From Amorphophallus konjac (taxonomy: Eukaryota; Streptophyta; Magnoliopsida; Alismatales; Araceae): DNA of 64,000 nt. The translations under genes and the position numbers were made by a program. The notes below the pieces were generated by a model, which worked only from the letters and a program-made list of their open reading frames with translations, made no database searches and was not told the origin of the DNA. Positions 47,707 through 57,946 of the stretch are shown one piece after another (position 1 is the first letter of the stretch; each line of letters starts with the position of its first letter). The stretch covers positions 230,554,271 to 230,618,270 of the forward strand of contig CM040126.1 of NCBI GenBank assembly GCA_022559845.1, written 5' to 3'.

Positions 47707-49443
47707 TGATGGGGTGCGTGAGCTAATAGAAATAGATCCAGAGGGGGGTGAATGGATCTTTTAGAAATTTTGATCAATTTAATATTTGAACGAAGTGAGA
47801 AATACAAATTCAATGGACAAACTGTCAAGCATCAGAGATGCGTACTCAATCAATCACCACAGTTGGATTACAGTCCTAGTATGCATCTGGCGGAAAGCAA
47901 TCAACGAATCAAACCATAAAGGACAAAAAGATTTTTTAGGTGGTTCGGTCCTCCAGACCTACATCCACCCCACACTCAAACCTGAGTGTGGATTCTGCTG
48001 CCAAACAGCTTGAAGAACGATGGGCTTCACAGCTTGTCTACATCGACAGGGCAACACAGCTTGCCATCCGCTGATACACAGCTTCGCTGGGCCTTACAGC
48101 TTGCCGACTAGAGGAACAAATCCTCTGCAACCGCTGACCAACAGCTTGAGAAAATGACAAATGAGAAAAGGGAAACAAAAGACGAGGACACACAGCAACT
48201 GAAAGCTGCAAGCTATAAGAACATGATGTGGCTCGCACGGAGCTGACTGGATTGGATTTGATCAAGATTCCAGTGAAGACATATCTTCTGATGAAGCTTC
48301 TCTTCTTCTTCTTCACGAACTCTCTATCTCTCTCCTTTTCTTCTGCAACTTCTCTTTTCTTCTCTGTTGCTCTCTTTTCTTCTTCTTCTCACTGGATCGT
48401 GCAGGCTCTCCTTTTTAATTAGGCACACTCCTTATTCTTCTTCTCTTCTCTTGTTCTTCTTCATGAACTCTCTCTCTCTCGTATTTCTTCTGCATCGATC
48501 ACTGTCTTCTTATATACTATCACTGGGCGTGTGGATGAAGAACTCCCGCCCATTAGCTTCCAGAAGGCTCTCAGCCACGTGTCACGATCTAAGCGTTGTA
48601 GCCTTCCACGTGGAACTCATTAGGAGGTCGATCTACCTTGGATCACGTGCCCCTCCTCGGAGAGAAGTTCTTTCAGAAAAACACAAGGCCTTTAATCAAA
48701 CGCTTAGCATAGGTTACACCGTTATGTTCAAATATAGAATGCACTGAGTAGAGATATTCAAGTCAACCAATGTATTGACTTACACAACAACTTGACACCA
48801 TATGCACAGACATGGGTCCAAGAGGCACAAGAAGAAGACTTTGTACCGAGTCAAAAGAAAGGATCAAAGATATGCACGGACTCTTAAAACAAATGTGTAA
48901 CACAGTTGATGCACCGAGTTGGATTTGCGAGAATTGTACCGAGATGAAAGAGAAGAATCATACGAACAAAAACGGATGCAAGACAGACCTTGCACCGAGT
49001 CTGAAAGGCGAGACGCACAAAGATGCACAAACAAGATATGCACGAACCTAAAAATGTATGCTGCAATGAAATGCGCTGAGCCAATTTATGTCTAGACACG
49101 TAATGCACCGAGATGGAAATGGGGCTACAGTGTTTGTGAGTGAGACAGAGACTTGCACCGAATTGATAAAGAGAAGTACAAGACACCGCTTGCACCAAGA
49201 CGTATTTACACAGAGATGAAGAGACAAGATCTAACGGTCCATACCAGATGACAATTGCACTGACTAGAGCTTGCACCGAGCTCGAGAGGTGAGATGCAAG
49301 GACATGTTATGCACGGAGACAAGTGCTTAAGCGTGAAATGACTTGCAGCAAGTAAGCAAGACATGAAGATAAAATAAAAGGATTTAACCATTTTAATCTA
49401 AACATGATTCATAGTTGTCATTATCAAAACTAGGGTTCCAACA
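47707..49443 (-). repeat. Solo LTR of a copia element inserted in the third ORF
   Basis: TG...CA ends (47707-47708, 49442-49443) are flanked by GAGGC on the left and GAGCC on the right, a 5-bp duplication with one change. The host reading frame is restored by removing it. On the minus strand it starts TGTTGGAACCCTAG and ends near CACCCCCCTCTGG, like copia LTRs, with a TATA box at about 48509-48518. There is no internal coding. A CT-rich block is duplicated (about 48300-48360 and 48430-48500). Confidence 0.88.
48895..49325. repeat. Dispersed TGCACCGAG motif in solo LTR U3
   Basis: About nine copies of TGCACCGAG or one-base variants at 25-60 bp intervals (for example near 48910, 48938, 48990, 49102, 49155, 49190 and 49270), upstream of the minus-strand TATA box. 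The spacing is irregular, so these look like repeated U3 elements and not a tight tandem array. Confidence 0.65.
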
Positions 49444-50366
49444 GAGCCGACATAGTTTTTTGTCATGGTGCTATTGAGGAAACTTTTCTTGCTATGACCA
49501 GTTGTGATTACGTGCATGGTGTCAGCAACTTAATCGTATTGAATGCAAATCACTTTCCACCATTGCAGCGTATATTGCACCATATGTTTACCTTCCTCAT
49601 TTATCCCAAGAGTGGCAGCAGAAATGAAGTGACAAAGGTTCACTGGTTCCTGTTTTACAATGTTATGAATGGGATACAAGTCAACATGGGTCGCCTCATG
49701 ATGACTCTCATTGGATCTTGCCGAACCAATTTGCGGCGATCCCTGCCCTATGCTTCACAGTTGACCGACATATTCATCTATGGTGGGATCAACTTGGTAG
49801 ATGAATAGTTCATTTATGTTCGACAAGATGATATATATAATGAGCACAAGATTTTCACAGATATGGGATATTATTGGGGTCCGGATGGTGAGCTCCGTCT
49901 TGATGTGCCCGTTTATGGGGAAAATGAAGTTAATGAAGGAGAACAAGAACAGGCACATCAGTAGGATCTAGGGAAACTACCCCTTCTAGTTCAGGTTGAG
50001 GACCAGCCTCCTCCACCTACACCTCACCACATGGATCCGGAGATGCCTCCTCCGTCACAGTGCCATTATGGAGAGTCTACTACTCAGGATGTCAGACAAC
50101 ATCCTTGGGTAGACTATGAGACTTTTGATAGGCAGTTCACTGGGCTGGAAATTCGGGTGGATGCCTTTGGGGAACAACTCTCTACCTTTGGGGAAAATAT
50201 TGCAAACATTAGCACCATGGTGGAATCTTTACCACAACATACAAACTCTTTCTCCACAGCTTTGGATTCCTTAGCCACTCAGATGCACACTCTCTCCACC
50301 AACATGACTGTTGACATGTTTTTCCCTTCCCCCTTTTTGATTATCATTCCAATCCCTTCTTTACTG

Positions 50367-52067
50367 TGTTAACGTAATAAACTAAACAACGTGTAAATAG
50401 CAGGGGGAAGGATGTGGAGTGTGTGTGATCGCCACTAAGGTGCCGAATGTAAGCAAGTACATCGTACCTTGGAATGAAAGGGGAGACACTCGCCTAGAAC
50501 AGCACTGCAGCAATACGCGGTTCGGAATGAACTGACCAGTAGACGAGCGGTCGCTCGACAGACCACCCAACAACACTGGGACGAACGTGGGACGAAGAGT
50601 AGCTGGATGACAGGATGGTTCAGGATCAACCGCTGTGCAGAACTGGACGGTCCAGATGAAGCCGCCCTATTCCCCGCACAGACGGATGAAGACCGCTCTG
50701 TGCCACCAACTCCCAAAACGTGGGATCTCTACCTCCACCCTTGCCGGCCGGCCAGAAAGGATGGGCCTCGTGTTAGGATGCCGCTGACCTACAAAACAAA
50801 GTATAGAACACACAAAGAAATCAAAAGTCAATACTATGCAGTGTAGCAACTATAAAGGAATACGAGGAATGAACTAACTAACATGAAATGGGGGATACCG
50901 GGGGATTTTAAACCCCTAGGGGCGTCAAAAGATAGGAGGGTGTGTGTAATGGAATGTGATGATGAAAAACGTGGACAAAGAACAAAGGAAAACGATGAAT
51001 GGAATGACAAAATGACGGTGAGACTATGAGAACAAAGACTCAAAACACCAAGTACTCTATGAACCAGAGGCTTGTGTGGACGTAGAAAGCATCCCTCCCT
51101 GTAGGTCGCTTGAGAATTCGACAGAGCTTCGCCGTGACCTTAAAATCTCCCCCCCCCCTTTCAAAGCTTGGCCTTAGGGTCCTATTTATAGAGCCTAAAA
51201 GTCAGCCCTGAAATTAGGGTTTCCAATGAAAATCAGCTCGAGATATCAACACAAAATCTGTGGATAATAGAATTATCTTCCAACCAGTTCAAACGGCACC
51301 CCATTTGGTGGAGTATCCGTGGAGAAATGGGTAGAAGAAGTTGAGGATAAAATTACGGATAGAGAGAGAAAAACCCTTAGTTTTTCAGCAATCGGACCAT
51401 TGAGCGGCCACTCGATAGACGGCCCAGACCATTGCGCGGCCTATTACCAGACCGTTCAACCTGTCGGTGGAAATTAAAAAAATAAGAAATATTATCCAAA
51501 TATCCATCAAACTATCTGACTATTTCTCCGTTGGACTCTCGGGGATTGGACGGTCTAATACTAGACCACTCAATTCATGGGACGGTCCAAAACAAACCGT
51601 CCTAGGCCTGTCGGTGATAGATCAAAAAGATTAGATAAATAGATAATTATCTAGAAAACCAACGACTTGGGACTCTTGAAATCAGGGCGATCATATGCAT
51701 ACCGTTCCATGACATTGGACGGCTACAAACGGACCGTTCAAAAGCTTGTCGGTGGAAATTCAGAAAAATCACCTTAATATCCAATAAATAGGCAAACAGT
51801 TCAGCATTAACCGCGCAATTACTAAACGGTCAAGCGATAGACCGCGCAATGGCTGGATGCTTGAAATTTGATAAAAATGTGATAAATCGAGCAAAATCAA
51901 GGCCCATTAAGCCCTGATTTGAAGCAGACCAAGTCCGGGAGGGAGGTACCCATAAAATAGGCCCAATAAGCTGCCTGGAAATAACCTAATGAGCAATGGA
52001 CAACTCGAGGCATCAACAAATGATAGTAAGAGAAATGACTCAACTTATCGGCAAAAAATGGGTGTCA
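50367..52067 (-). repeat. LTR of the third gypsy element
   Basis: Plus-strand TG at 50367 and CA at 52066-52067 bound a block with a minus-strand TATA box CTATAAATAG at 51182-51191. On the minus strand it begins TGACACCCATTTTTTGCC. U3 contains three rough repeats with CTTGTCGGTGGAAATTCA or similar (about 51460, 51608 and 51750) and CGGTC/GACCG hairpins. No target-site duplication is seen, fitting an LTR with internal sequence on its right. The left edge could be off by tens of bases. Confidence 0.5.
51370..51860. repeat. CGGTC/GACCG hairpins in the LTR U3
   Basis: Pairs seen include GGTCT/AGACC at 51552-51567, GGACGGT/ACCGTCC at 51580-51603, and CGGTC/GACCG near 51828-51845. The same motif family fills the 3' region further right. 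Confidence 0.7.
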
Positions 52068-53466
52068 ATAGATGCACCTTCTTAACGTCCTCTTCACAGG
52101 GGAGCGAGCGGAGGTGAAGCGAAAGCGAAGTGGAACATGGAGATGAAGCGGAAACGAAGCGGAGCGGACCAAAAAGCAGGCGTTAAGGTAAAATGACACC
52201 CATTTTGCCGACGAGCGATAGGAATCTTCCGGAAAACTCTAGACCATTCGCAAGGAGTGATTAGATTAAAAGCGACACCGATCTGGAAGAACTAACTAAA
52301 TAAAAGTTTTCCAGACGGGGTTAAAAGCGACAACGGTCAACCTCATGGGGGACACAATCCCGCGGTCCAATGAGGAGACCAAAGCAAGCAGCAAAAGTAA
52401 AGGAAACGGACTAAAACTCCAGACGGGGACCTCTCAATCAACCAAACCAAATGAGCAAACCAGAAAGATCCTTCCAACTCTGAATGGAATTGTTCCTCTT
52501 ACTCAAATACTGAACACACTGCCATTTATCACTGATGGGACATTGGCAGGTAAACCACAGGTCATGAATGCTCAAAAGATGCGTATGATGCATGCTGGGC
52601 CAAAAATAAAAATTAAAAAAGAAACCGTTAAAATGAATGCAAAGAAAGCCGCAAAATAGAAAATACTCGAGAATAATATTGCTAGACTGGGGGAAACAGA
52701 GTCAAGACACTATCCACAACCGCGGTGTACAGGACAGAACCATCCTCCCCAATTTTCCCAACCTAACGGTCTATCCGGAGATTAAATACGTGGACCTGGA
52801 TCATCATCGTTTTTGTTAAAGGGGAACATCAGATCCTGGAACACGCGAGTAACCAACCGGTTCTCGAGATAATATAGCATAATACCATGTAGTAATGCAA
52901 TAAGGGATATAGGGATAGAAAGCCATACCTGACTTACCTGTGCAGGCAAAACGACATTTGAAAGTGATGCTACAAAAAGAACCATAAGCAAGATTTACAA
53001 TATATATATCATCAAATTAGATTTATCAACGAGTCATAAAAAAGAAGGGGGGTCAAATTACATCATTCAAGCACATGAACGGTCATAAATAGACCGCTCA
53101 GATCATAGCACGGCTCACACGAGACCGTTCCATCATGACCTATTTGAACCTGAATGTGAAGCCACACGGCTCACATGTAGACCGTGCCAAAAAAGAATGG
53201 CCGGGTTCTAGCCACTCAATGCAAAGTACCGTTGGTGGTCAAACGGTCATATGAGGATCACCCAATACCTGGGACATTTTTTAAAGAAATAAGCCTTTCA
53301 TCTCTCTCCCTCCTCACCGTAACCGACAGCGGGAGGGAAGGAAATGCCACCGTACCCCCTATTCCTCCACTCTCTCATCTCCCCTCCTCCACTCTCCCAT
53401 TCCTCCTCCTCCACTCTCCCATTCTCCTTATTCATGCGCCACAAACATCGGGCATGTCATCCATCC
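52068..53466. other. 3' region between LTR and first antisense gene
   Basis: It contains TGACACCCATTTTGCCGA on the plus strand at about 52194, an inverted counterpart of the LTR start at 52067. A 104-codon plus-strand ORF (52345-52659, Lys-rich, MGDTIPRSNEETKASSKSKG) matches no family I recognise. A short hydrophobic minus-strand stretch near 52930-52985 ends at a CAG/GTAAGT splice-donor-like site. CGGTC-type inverted repeats lie at 53090-53250. None of these is a confident gene. Confidence 0.4.
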
Positions 53467-56400
53467 ATGGCCGGAGAGGAGGAGGCCGTGCCGCCATTGC
53501 CGACGACCGCCGCCACGGAGGAGGCCGGCGTAGCGCCACCACCCGCCGTCGAGGAAGACACCATGCAGTTGACGGTTGCGGGAGGGCCACTAGAGAGCGC
53601 TACGCAAGGGGAGGACGATGCCGGGGAGCCGGACGTGGTGCCCACGATGGCGGCCAAGCCACCGAGGTCCAATGAGGTAGGTTGCCTAACACTTTCTATT
53701 GTTTCCATTTTTACTCCATGCATGCTAGTTTTGGTGGTGAAGGAGGGGTCCACGACCCCTCAGGAGCTGGTTGGGAGGCCATGGGGGCCCCCACCACCGG
53801 CGGGGAGGGAGTTCACGTCGTTGGGGATGACGGTCATGGAGCTGTCCAATAGTGACCGCACAACGAAACCACGCGGTTCATATAGAAATGTTCAAAGAAC
53901 ACACGGCCGAAGGGTGGCCGCTTAAAGAAGCTGAACCGACATCATAGCGCAGTCTCAGGAGAGCCGCTCAAAATTAGGGCGGTCCATGTTGGACCATTCA
54001 AAATATAGACCTTTGAGAACCAAAACGGTCTTCATCAGACCGTGAAATATAGGACGGCCCGTCATGGTCCGGTTTAGAAACTGAAGCTCATAGGAATATA
54101 ACGGTTTAGAATAAACCGTTGAAACGGAGGGCGGCCTTCTCTGGTCCGCTTAGAAAACAAAGCACCAAGGAACAGAACGGTTGAAATCAGACCGTTAACA
54201 ACCACACGGCCGGTCGACAGACCGTGCAAAGCCAGGTGATTAAAAGTTGAAAAGGGAGGGGAACGGTCAAATGGGGACTGTGTTATTATTGAACGGCCAA
54301 GAATGGCCCGTTCCAGGGAAATCATCAGATAGAGGGACGGTCCAGGTGGGACCGTGAGATTTATTGAAGCGGTTGGGAGCCAACCGTTGGATAGAAAATG
54401 GTCCATCTTTGACCGCTTAGAGGGTAGAGAGTGAATTATTGAATTAAATGTAAAATTCTAAACTAAAATGCAATTAATCTAAATGTATGCAGGGAAAGCG
54501 TAGGACCCAGATATCATGGCTGCAGGTTCGGGCAGTGTACCTCGTGCTGCCTGACTTCTAGCGTGAGAGGCTGAGAGTCATGGGATTCTCAGAGTTCCTG
54601 AGCATGAAGGTCAGTCGGTTTGACATACAGCTACTCTACGCTCTGCACAACCGCTGGGACCCAGTGAGTCGCGCGTTTCTCTTCCCGTGGGGACACATGG
54701 TCCCCATGCTCGAGGACGTGGCCCGACTTTCTCGCCTGGGCGTGCATGGGTCACTGGTCAGCGAGAGTACATACCCCGACTACCGGGAGATGGCCCAGGA
54801 GCTCCTGGGACTGGACTTGCTGCACCCCGAGCGGCAGTCCACTACCCTGACTCGGGCGGCACTTCAGGACAGCCTGGGGCTTCGGCGGGTGGGGACCACG
54901 ACTGGGGAGCTGCCCGAGTAGCACCTCAAGAGACTCATGGAGCGAGCCAGACCACGGGTTGCAACGAAGGCGAGACCTGAGGCAGACCGAGTACAGCGGA
55001 GGTTCTTGACGTTGCTGTTCGGTCGACTACTGTTCGTGACGCGAGGGGACGTCATCAACTGCCGTTTATTGCCACTGCTCAGGGACCTCGACCACGTGGG
55101 CGATTACGTGTGGGGAGCTGCTGTCCTCACGTTCCTATTCGACACCTTGAGCTCAACGTCCCGACGGACGATGCTTGGGGGCTTCTCCCCTCTACTCCAA
55201 GTATGACTCTGACTCCTACTATGCATTTAGCTATAAGACTCTTAAGACTGCTATATGCTGACTCTTGATGAAATGCAATGCAGGTATGGGCCTACGTGTA
55301 CTTACATGGGATCGGGCGAGGCGAGGAGACCCACCCGGACCGACTGCCCATTGCTAGGAGGTGGACTGCACCTCGGGAGAGTGGAGGTCTCCGGAGATAG
55401 GTCCGGAAGCTCCAGGATTACATGGACACTCTACCGTACAGCTCGGTATGACTCTAAACCTAACCTTTTAATTAAATGCAATTCTATATGATTATGATGC
55501 TGATGCGACTTCCTATCTTGATAGGTACAGTGGACACCTTATGTAAAGGAGGGACATGAGGGTTAACCCTGGGTGGCAGGGGCCCTCGCCTTCTCTGGAC
55601 GTGACGTGTGGCTTCATTGTATGAACGTAGTGGAGCCACTACACTACAGGTTGGTGATGAGGACGATCGGCGTCGCATAGCTAGCGGTGGAGTTTCCAGC
55701 GCCAGGAGAGCAGGTTAGTCGGCACCCGCGGGGAGCAGCGATGGTGGCAGACTGGATAGAGCGAGCTGCGGAGCAGATCACAGATTGGACAGCACGCGGG
55801 AGGGTGGTGACTGCCCGTGCAGAGAGCGACGCGGCGTACTACACGGCGTACGCCCGACACTACCGGGACCAGGTGTTCCGGGGTGCCCACCGACCGGCAT
55901 GACTTCTAAACTCTAAATGCACTTTTCTATTATGCTTTCTATATGATGATGCACTGATGTTTAAACTTCTAAATGTAGATCGACCCTGAGGGCAGGATCA
56001 CGGAGCTGCAGGGGCTCCTTCACGCCACGATCCGCAAGCGAGATGAGGCTTGGCAGACGCTAGACCTACTGGTGAGTTTCTAAACCCGAAACCCTTTAAA
56101 TTATGCAAATGTTTATGATTATGATTATGCATGTGACTGACCTGGAATTTTGGGATGTAGTGCACCGAGGGGGCCCAGCCGCAGGGGGCCGATGCTCCTT
56201 CCTCTTCTTCGCAGACTCCCGTAGATCGAGCTGAGCGGGACGCCGACTTCACACGGATGGTAGCGCGGGCCAAGGCGGTCGAGGTGGCGCTCACCGAGAG
56301 GGTACACAATCACTCCACTTTCCCTGTTGTTATGCTTATGATTATAAAATGTATGAAATGTTATTGACTAATCATGAAAATGCGCATATGTAGACGACTG

Positions 56401-56996
56401 AGCTGACCCGACTTAGGGTAGAGCTTGAGCAGAGTCGGGCAGCGGCTAGGGAGGAGGCAGAGCGGTCCCGTGCGGAGGTCGTGGCTTTATGTGCAGACGT
56501 AGTAGAGGCTTCACGCCTCTATGTAGAGATGGAGAGCTCCCGTGCCAGGACAGTGGAGATGGAGCTTCTTAGAGCATGGGCGGCAGATGCAGACCTTTAC
56601 CGAGTTGAGGTTTCTCGCCTCTGGGAGGAGATGACGCGGAGTCGACCGGTAGATACGGTCGAGACGGCGCTCCTTCATGCAGAGTTAGAGCGTCTCCGAG
56701 CCGAAGTAGCGGAGGTGGAGCGTTACCGGGTGGAGGCGTCAGAGCTGAGGGGAGAGCTGCGGGCATATAAGGAGATGAGCCGGCGGTCAGCGTGCAGCGG
56801 GACGCCGAGTGGCAGCACGCACGGCACCCATGGCTCGGTGAGGAGTTATTTTACGAGTTCTTCTGGTCACCGGAGGAATGAGGAGGATGAGCGGAGCCGG
56901 CGACGTCGCGACGAGGTGACCTCAGCGATGCCTCCACCAAAGAGGCATAAGGGAGGTGGAGACAGTGACGGGGGTCAGAGAGAGGGACAGGCCTGA
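53467..56996 (+). pseudogene. Seven-exon plant mobile domain (PMD) / coiled-coil gene, five stops
   Basis: Exons: 53467-53676, 54493-55200, 55284-55445, 55525-55896, 55979-56071, 56161-56301, 56394-56996. All lengths are multiples of three, so every intron is phase 0. Donors are GT except a GC donor after exon 4, and all acceptors are AG. Residues 1-70 are acidic. Exons 2-4 carry the PMD: WDPVSRAFLFPWGHMVPM, LLPLLRDLDHVGDYVWGAAV, VWAYVYLHGIGRG, VQWTPY. Exons 5-7 are coiled coil, with a basic tail PPPKRHKGGG. In-frame stops are at 54559, 54919, 55398, 55564 and 55678. PMD proteins (for example MAIN/MAIL1) act in silencing and are also carried by transposons. It lies opposite to the gypsy pol, so it is either an antisense ORF of the element or a captured gene. 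Confidence 0.78.
53677..54492 (+). other. Intron 1 of the PMD gene, filled by a hairpin array
   Basis: Donor GTAGGT at 53677 and acceptor TGCAG at 54488-54492. Between about 53930 and 54420 it holds closely spaced inverted repeats: AACGGTTTA/TAAACCGTT at 54100-54120, ACGGTCC/GGACCGT at 54337-54355 and CGGTTGG/CCAACCG at 54370-54386. The other introns are only 78-92 bases long and have no such array. Confidence 0.7.
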
Positions 56997-57224
56997 CTCT
57001 TGTACTATGGACACGACTTTTCTACATGTGGACATGATATGATAGTGATATGATGTGCTTTTGTTGTGATTTTGTGGATGTATGAATGAATGAATGCAAT
57101 CTAACTGACTACGATTACTGACCCGACGCGAGTGAGATGGACACGTGTGAGAGAGATGGCAGGACCATGAGTGAGAGAGGGACGACACGACCACGAGTGT
57201 GCCGACTAGGAGTGAGGGGGAGAT

Positions 57225-57415
57225 GACACGACCATGAGTAAGAGAGATGGATGCCCAAATGAGTGAAAGAGAGACGCCAAACTGAGTGAGAGAGGGATGC
57301 CAAAATGAGTAAGAGAGAGACGCCAAACTGAGTGAGAGAGGGACACCAAAATGAGTGAGAGAGAGACGCCAAACTGAGTGAGAGAGAGACGCCAAACTGA
57401 GTAAGATAGAGATGA
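57225..57415. repeat. 23-bp minisatellite downstream of PMD gene
   Basis: About eight copies of a 23-bp unit of the type TGAGTGAGAGAGAGACGCCAAAC, alternating ACGCCAAAC with ATGCCAAAA or ACACCAAAA, so the true period may be a 46-bp dimer. A looser relative lies at 57125-57225. Confidence 0.85.
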
Positions 57416-57469
57416 ACCATAGGTTTTTAGTGATACAGGTGCAAACAAATTAAAACAAGACTTCAGGCC

Positions 57470-57720
57470 TTCTAAACGGTCACCCATTAGACCGTCCCAA
57501 GAAACATGCGGTCTTTTCTTGACCGCCTAGATGAGAAAGCAAACGGTCGACATTTGTCCATTCAGATTGTAGGACGGTTCTATCTTGACCGCTGTTGATA
57601 CGAACGGTCTGTATTAGGCCGCCCAAACGCCAGCATTTGAACTGTCTAGAAGATGTGGAACAGTCATAAGTAGACTGCCCAATGAATGAGGCGGTCTATC
57701 GAGAGACCGCGCAAATGGGC
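57470..57720. repeat. Hairpin array between the two antisense genes
   Basis: Seven or so adjacent inverted repeats, including ACGGTC/GACCGT at 57476-57495, GCGGTC/GACCGC at 57508-57526 and GCGGTCT/AGACCGC at 57691-57710. Spacing is about 35-45 bases. Confidence 0.82.
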
Positions 57721-57858
57721 GCCCTGTGCATTCGAACGGGACTCTTGGAGAGTCCTAAATCGAGGATAGAGTGCTTCAACCCGATCCAAACCACATCCTA
57801 TCCCATTCTAGACTTATCTAACCTCAATTTTAATGGGTCTATGCCTCTAACCAAGCCC

Positions 57859-57867
57859 TATAAGTAG
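57859..57867 (+). promoter_or_regulatory. TATA box of the second antisense gene
   Basis: TATAAGTAG lies 80 bases upstream of the ATG at 57947, with no intervening ATG, giving a short 5' leader. Confidence 0.5.
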
Positions 57868-57946
57868 GAGGGACCTCTAAATTCGTAGCTCACACCACAC
57901 TCCTCTTTCTAGGCCTCAAGCCTTTGTTATTCTTCATCAAATCATC

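Larger units (their letters stand above)
47323..50312 (+). pseudogene. Third ORF of sister copy, split by a solo LTR
   Basis: The ATG at 47323 (MPPRWSSRRPAQ) leads, after one TGA near 47380, through LVQQFYGNLVERNEELYIVV and FHITPDLFERALGVSARG to 47701. After the inserted LTR the reading resumes at about 49446 with HGAIEETFLAMTSCDY, HFPPLQRILHHMFTFLIYP and FLFYNVMNGIQVNMGRLMM, then TAG 49806-49808, TAG 49962-49964 and a coiled-coil tail to about 50312. Apart from the insertion the frame is kept, so this copy gives the clearest view of the protein: a Transposase_32-like domain plus Pro-rich and coiled-coil C-terminus. Role unknown. Confidence 0.75.
44557..50317 (+). mobile_element. Sister Sirevirus-like copia copy, 3' half only
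   Basis: Continues in the middle of the integrase/reverse transcriptase linker at the point matching 38383 in the neighbouring element and runs through pol, spacer and third ORF. It is therefore the host into which the 33925-44556 element inserted. Its 5' half is not found to the left, where a gypsy element lies, and its 3' LTR is missing, replaced by other sequence at about 50318. A solo LTR splits its third ORF. Confidence 0.85.

Noticed and set aside
52782..52991. Hydrophobic minus-strand ORF resembling a membrane protein
   Set aside because: Short and without a recognisable family. The splice-like site alone is weak evidence, so it was only mentioned in the region entry.
57115..57487. 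Ser/Leu-rich minus-strand ORFs in three frames
   Set aside because: They come from the 23-bp minisatellite.
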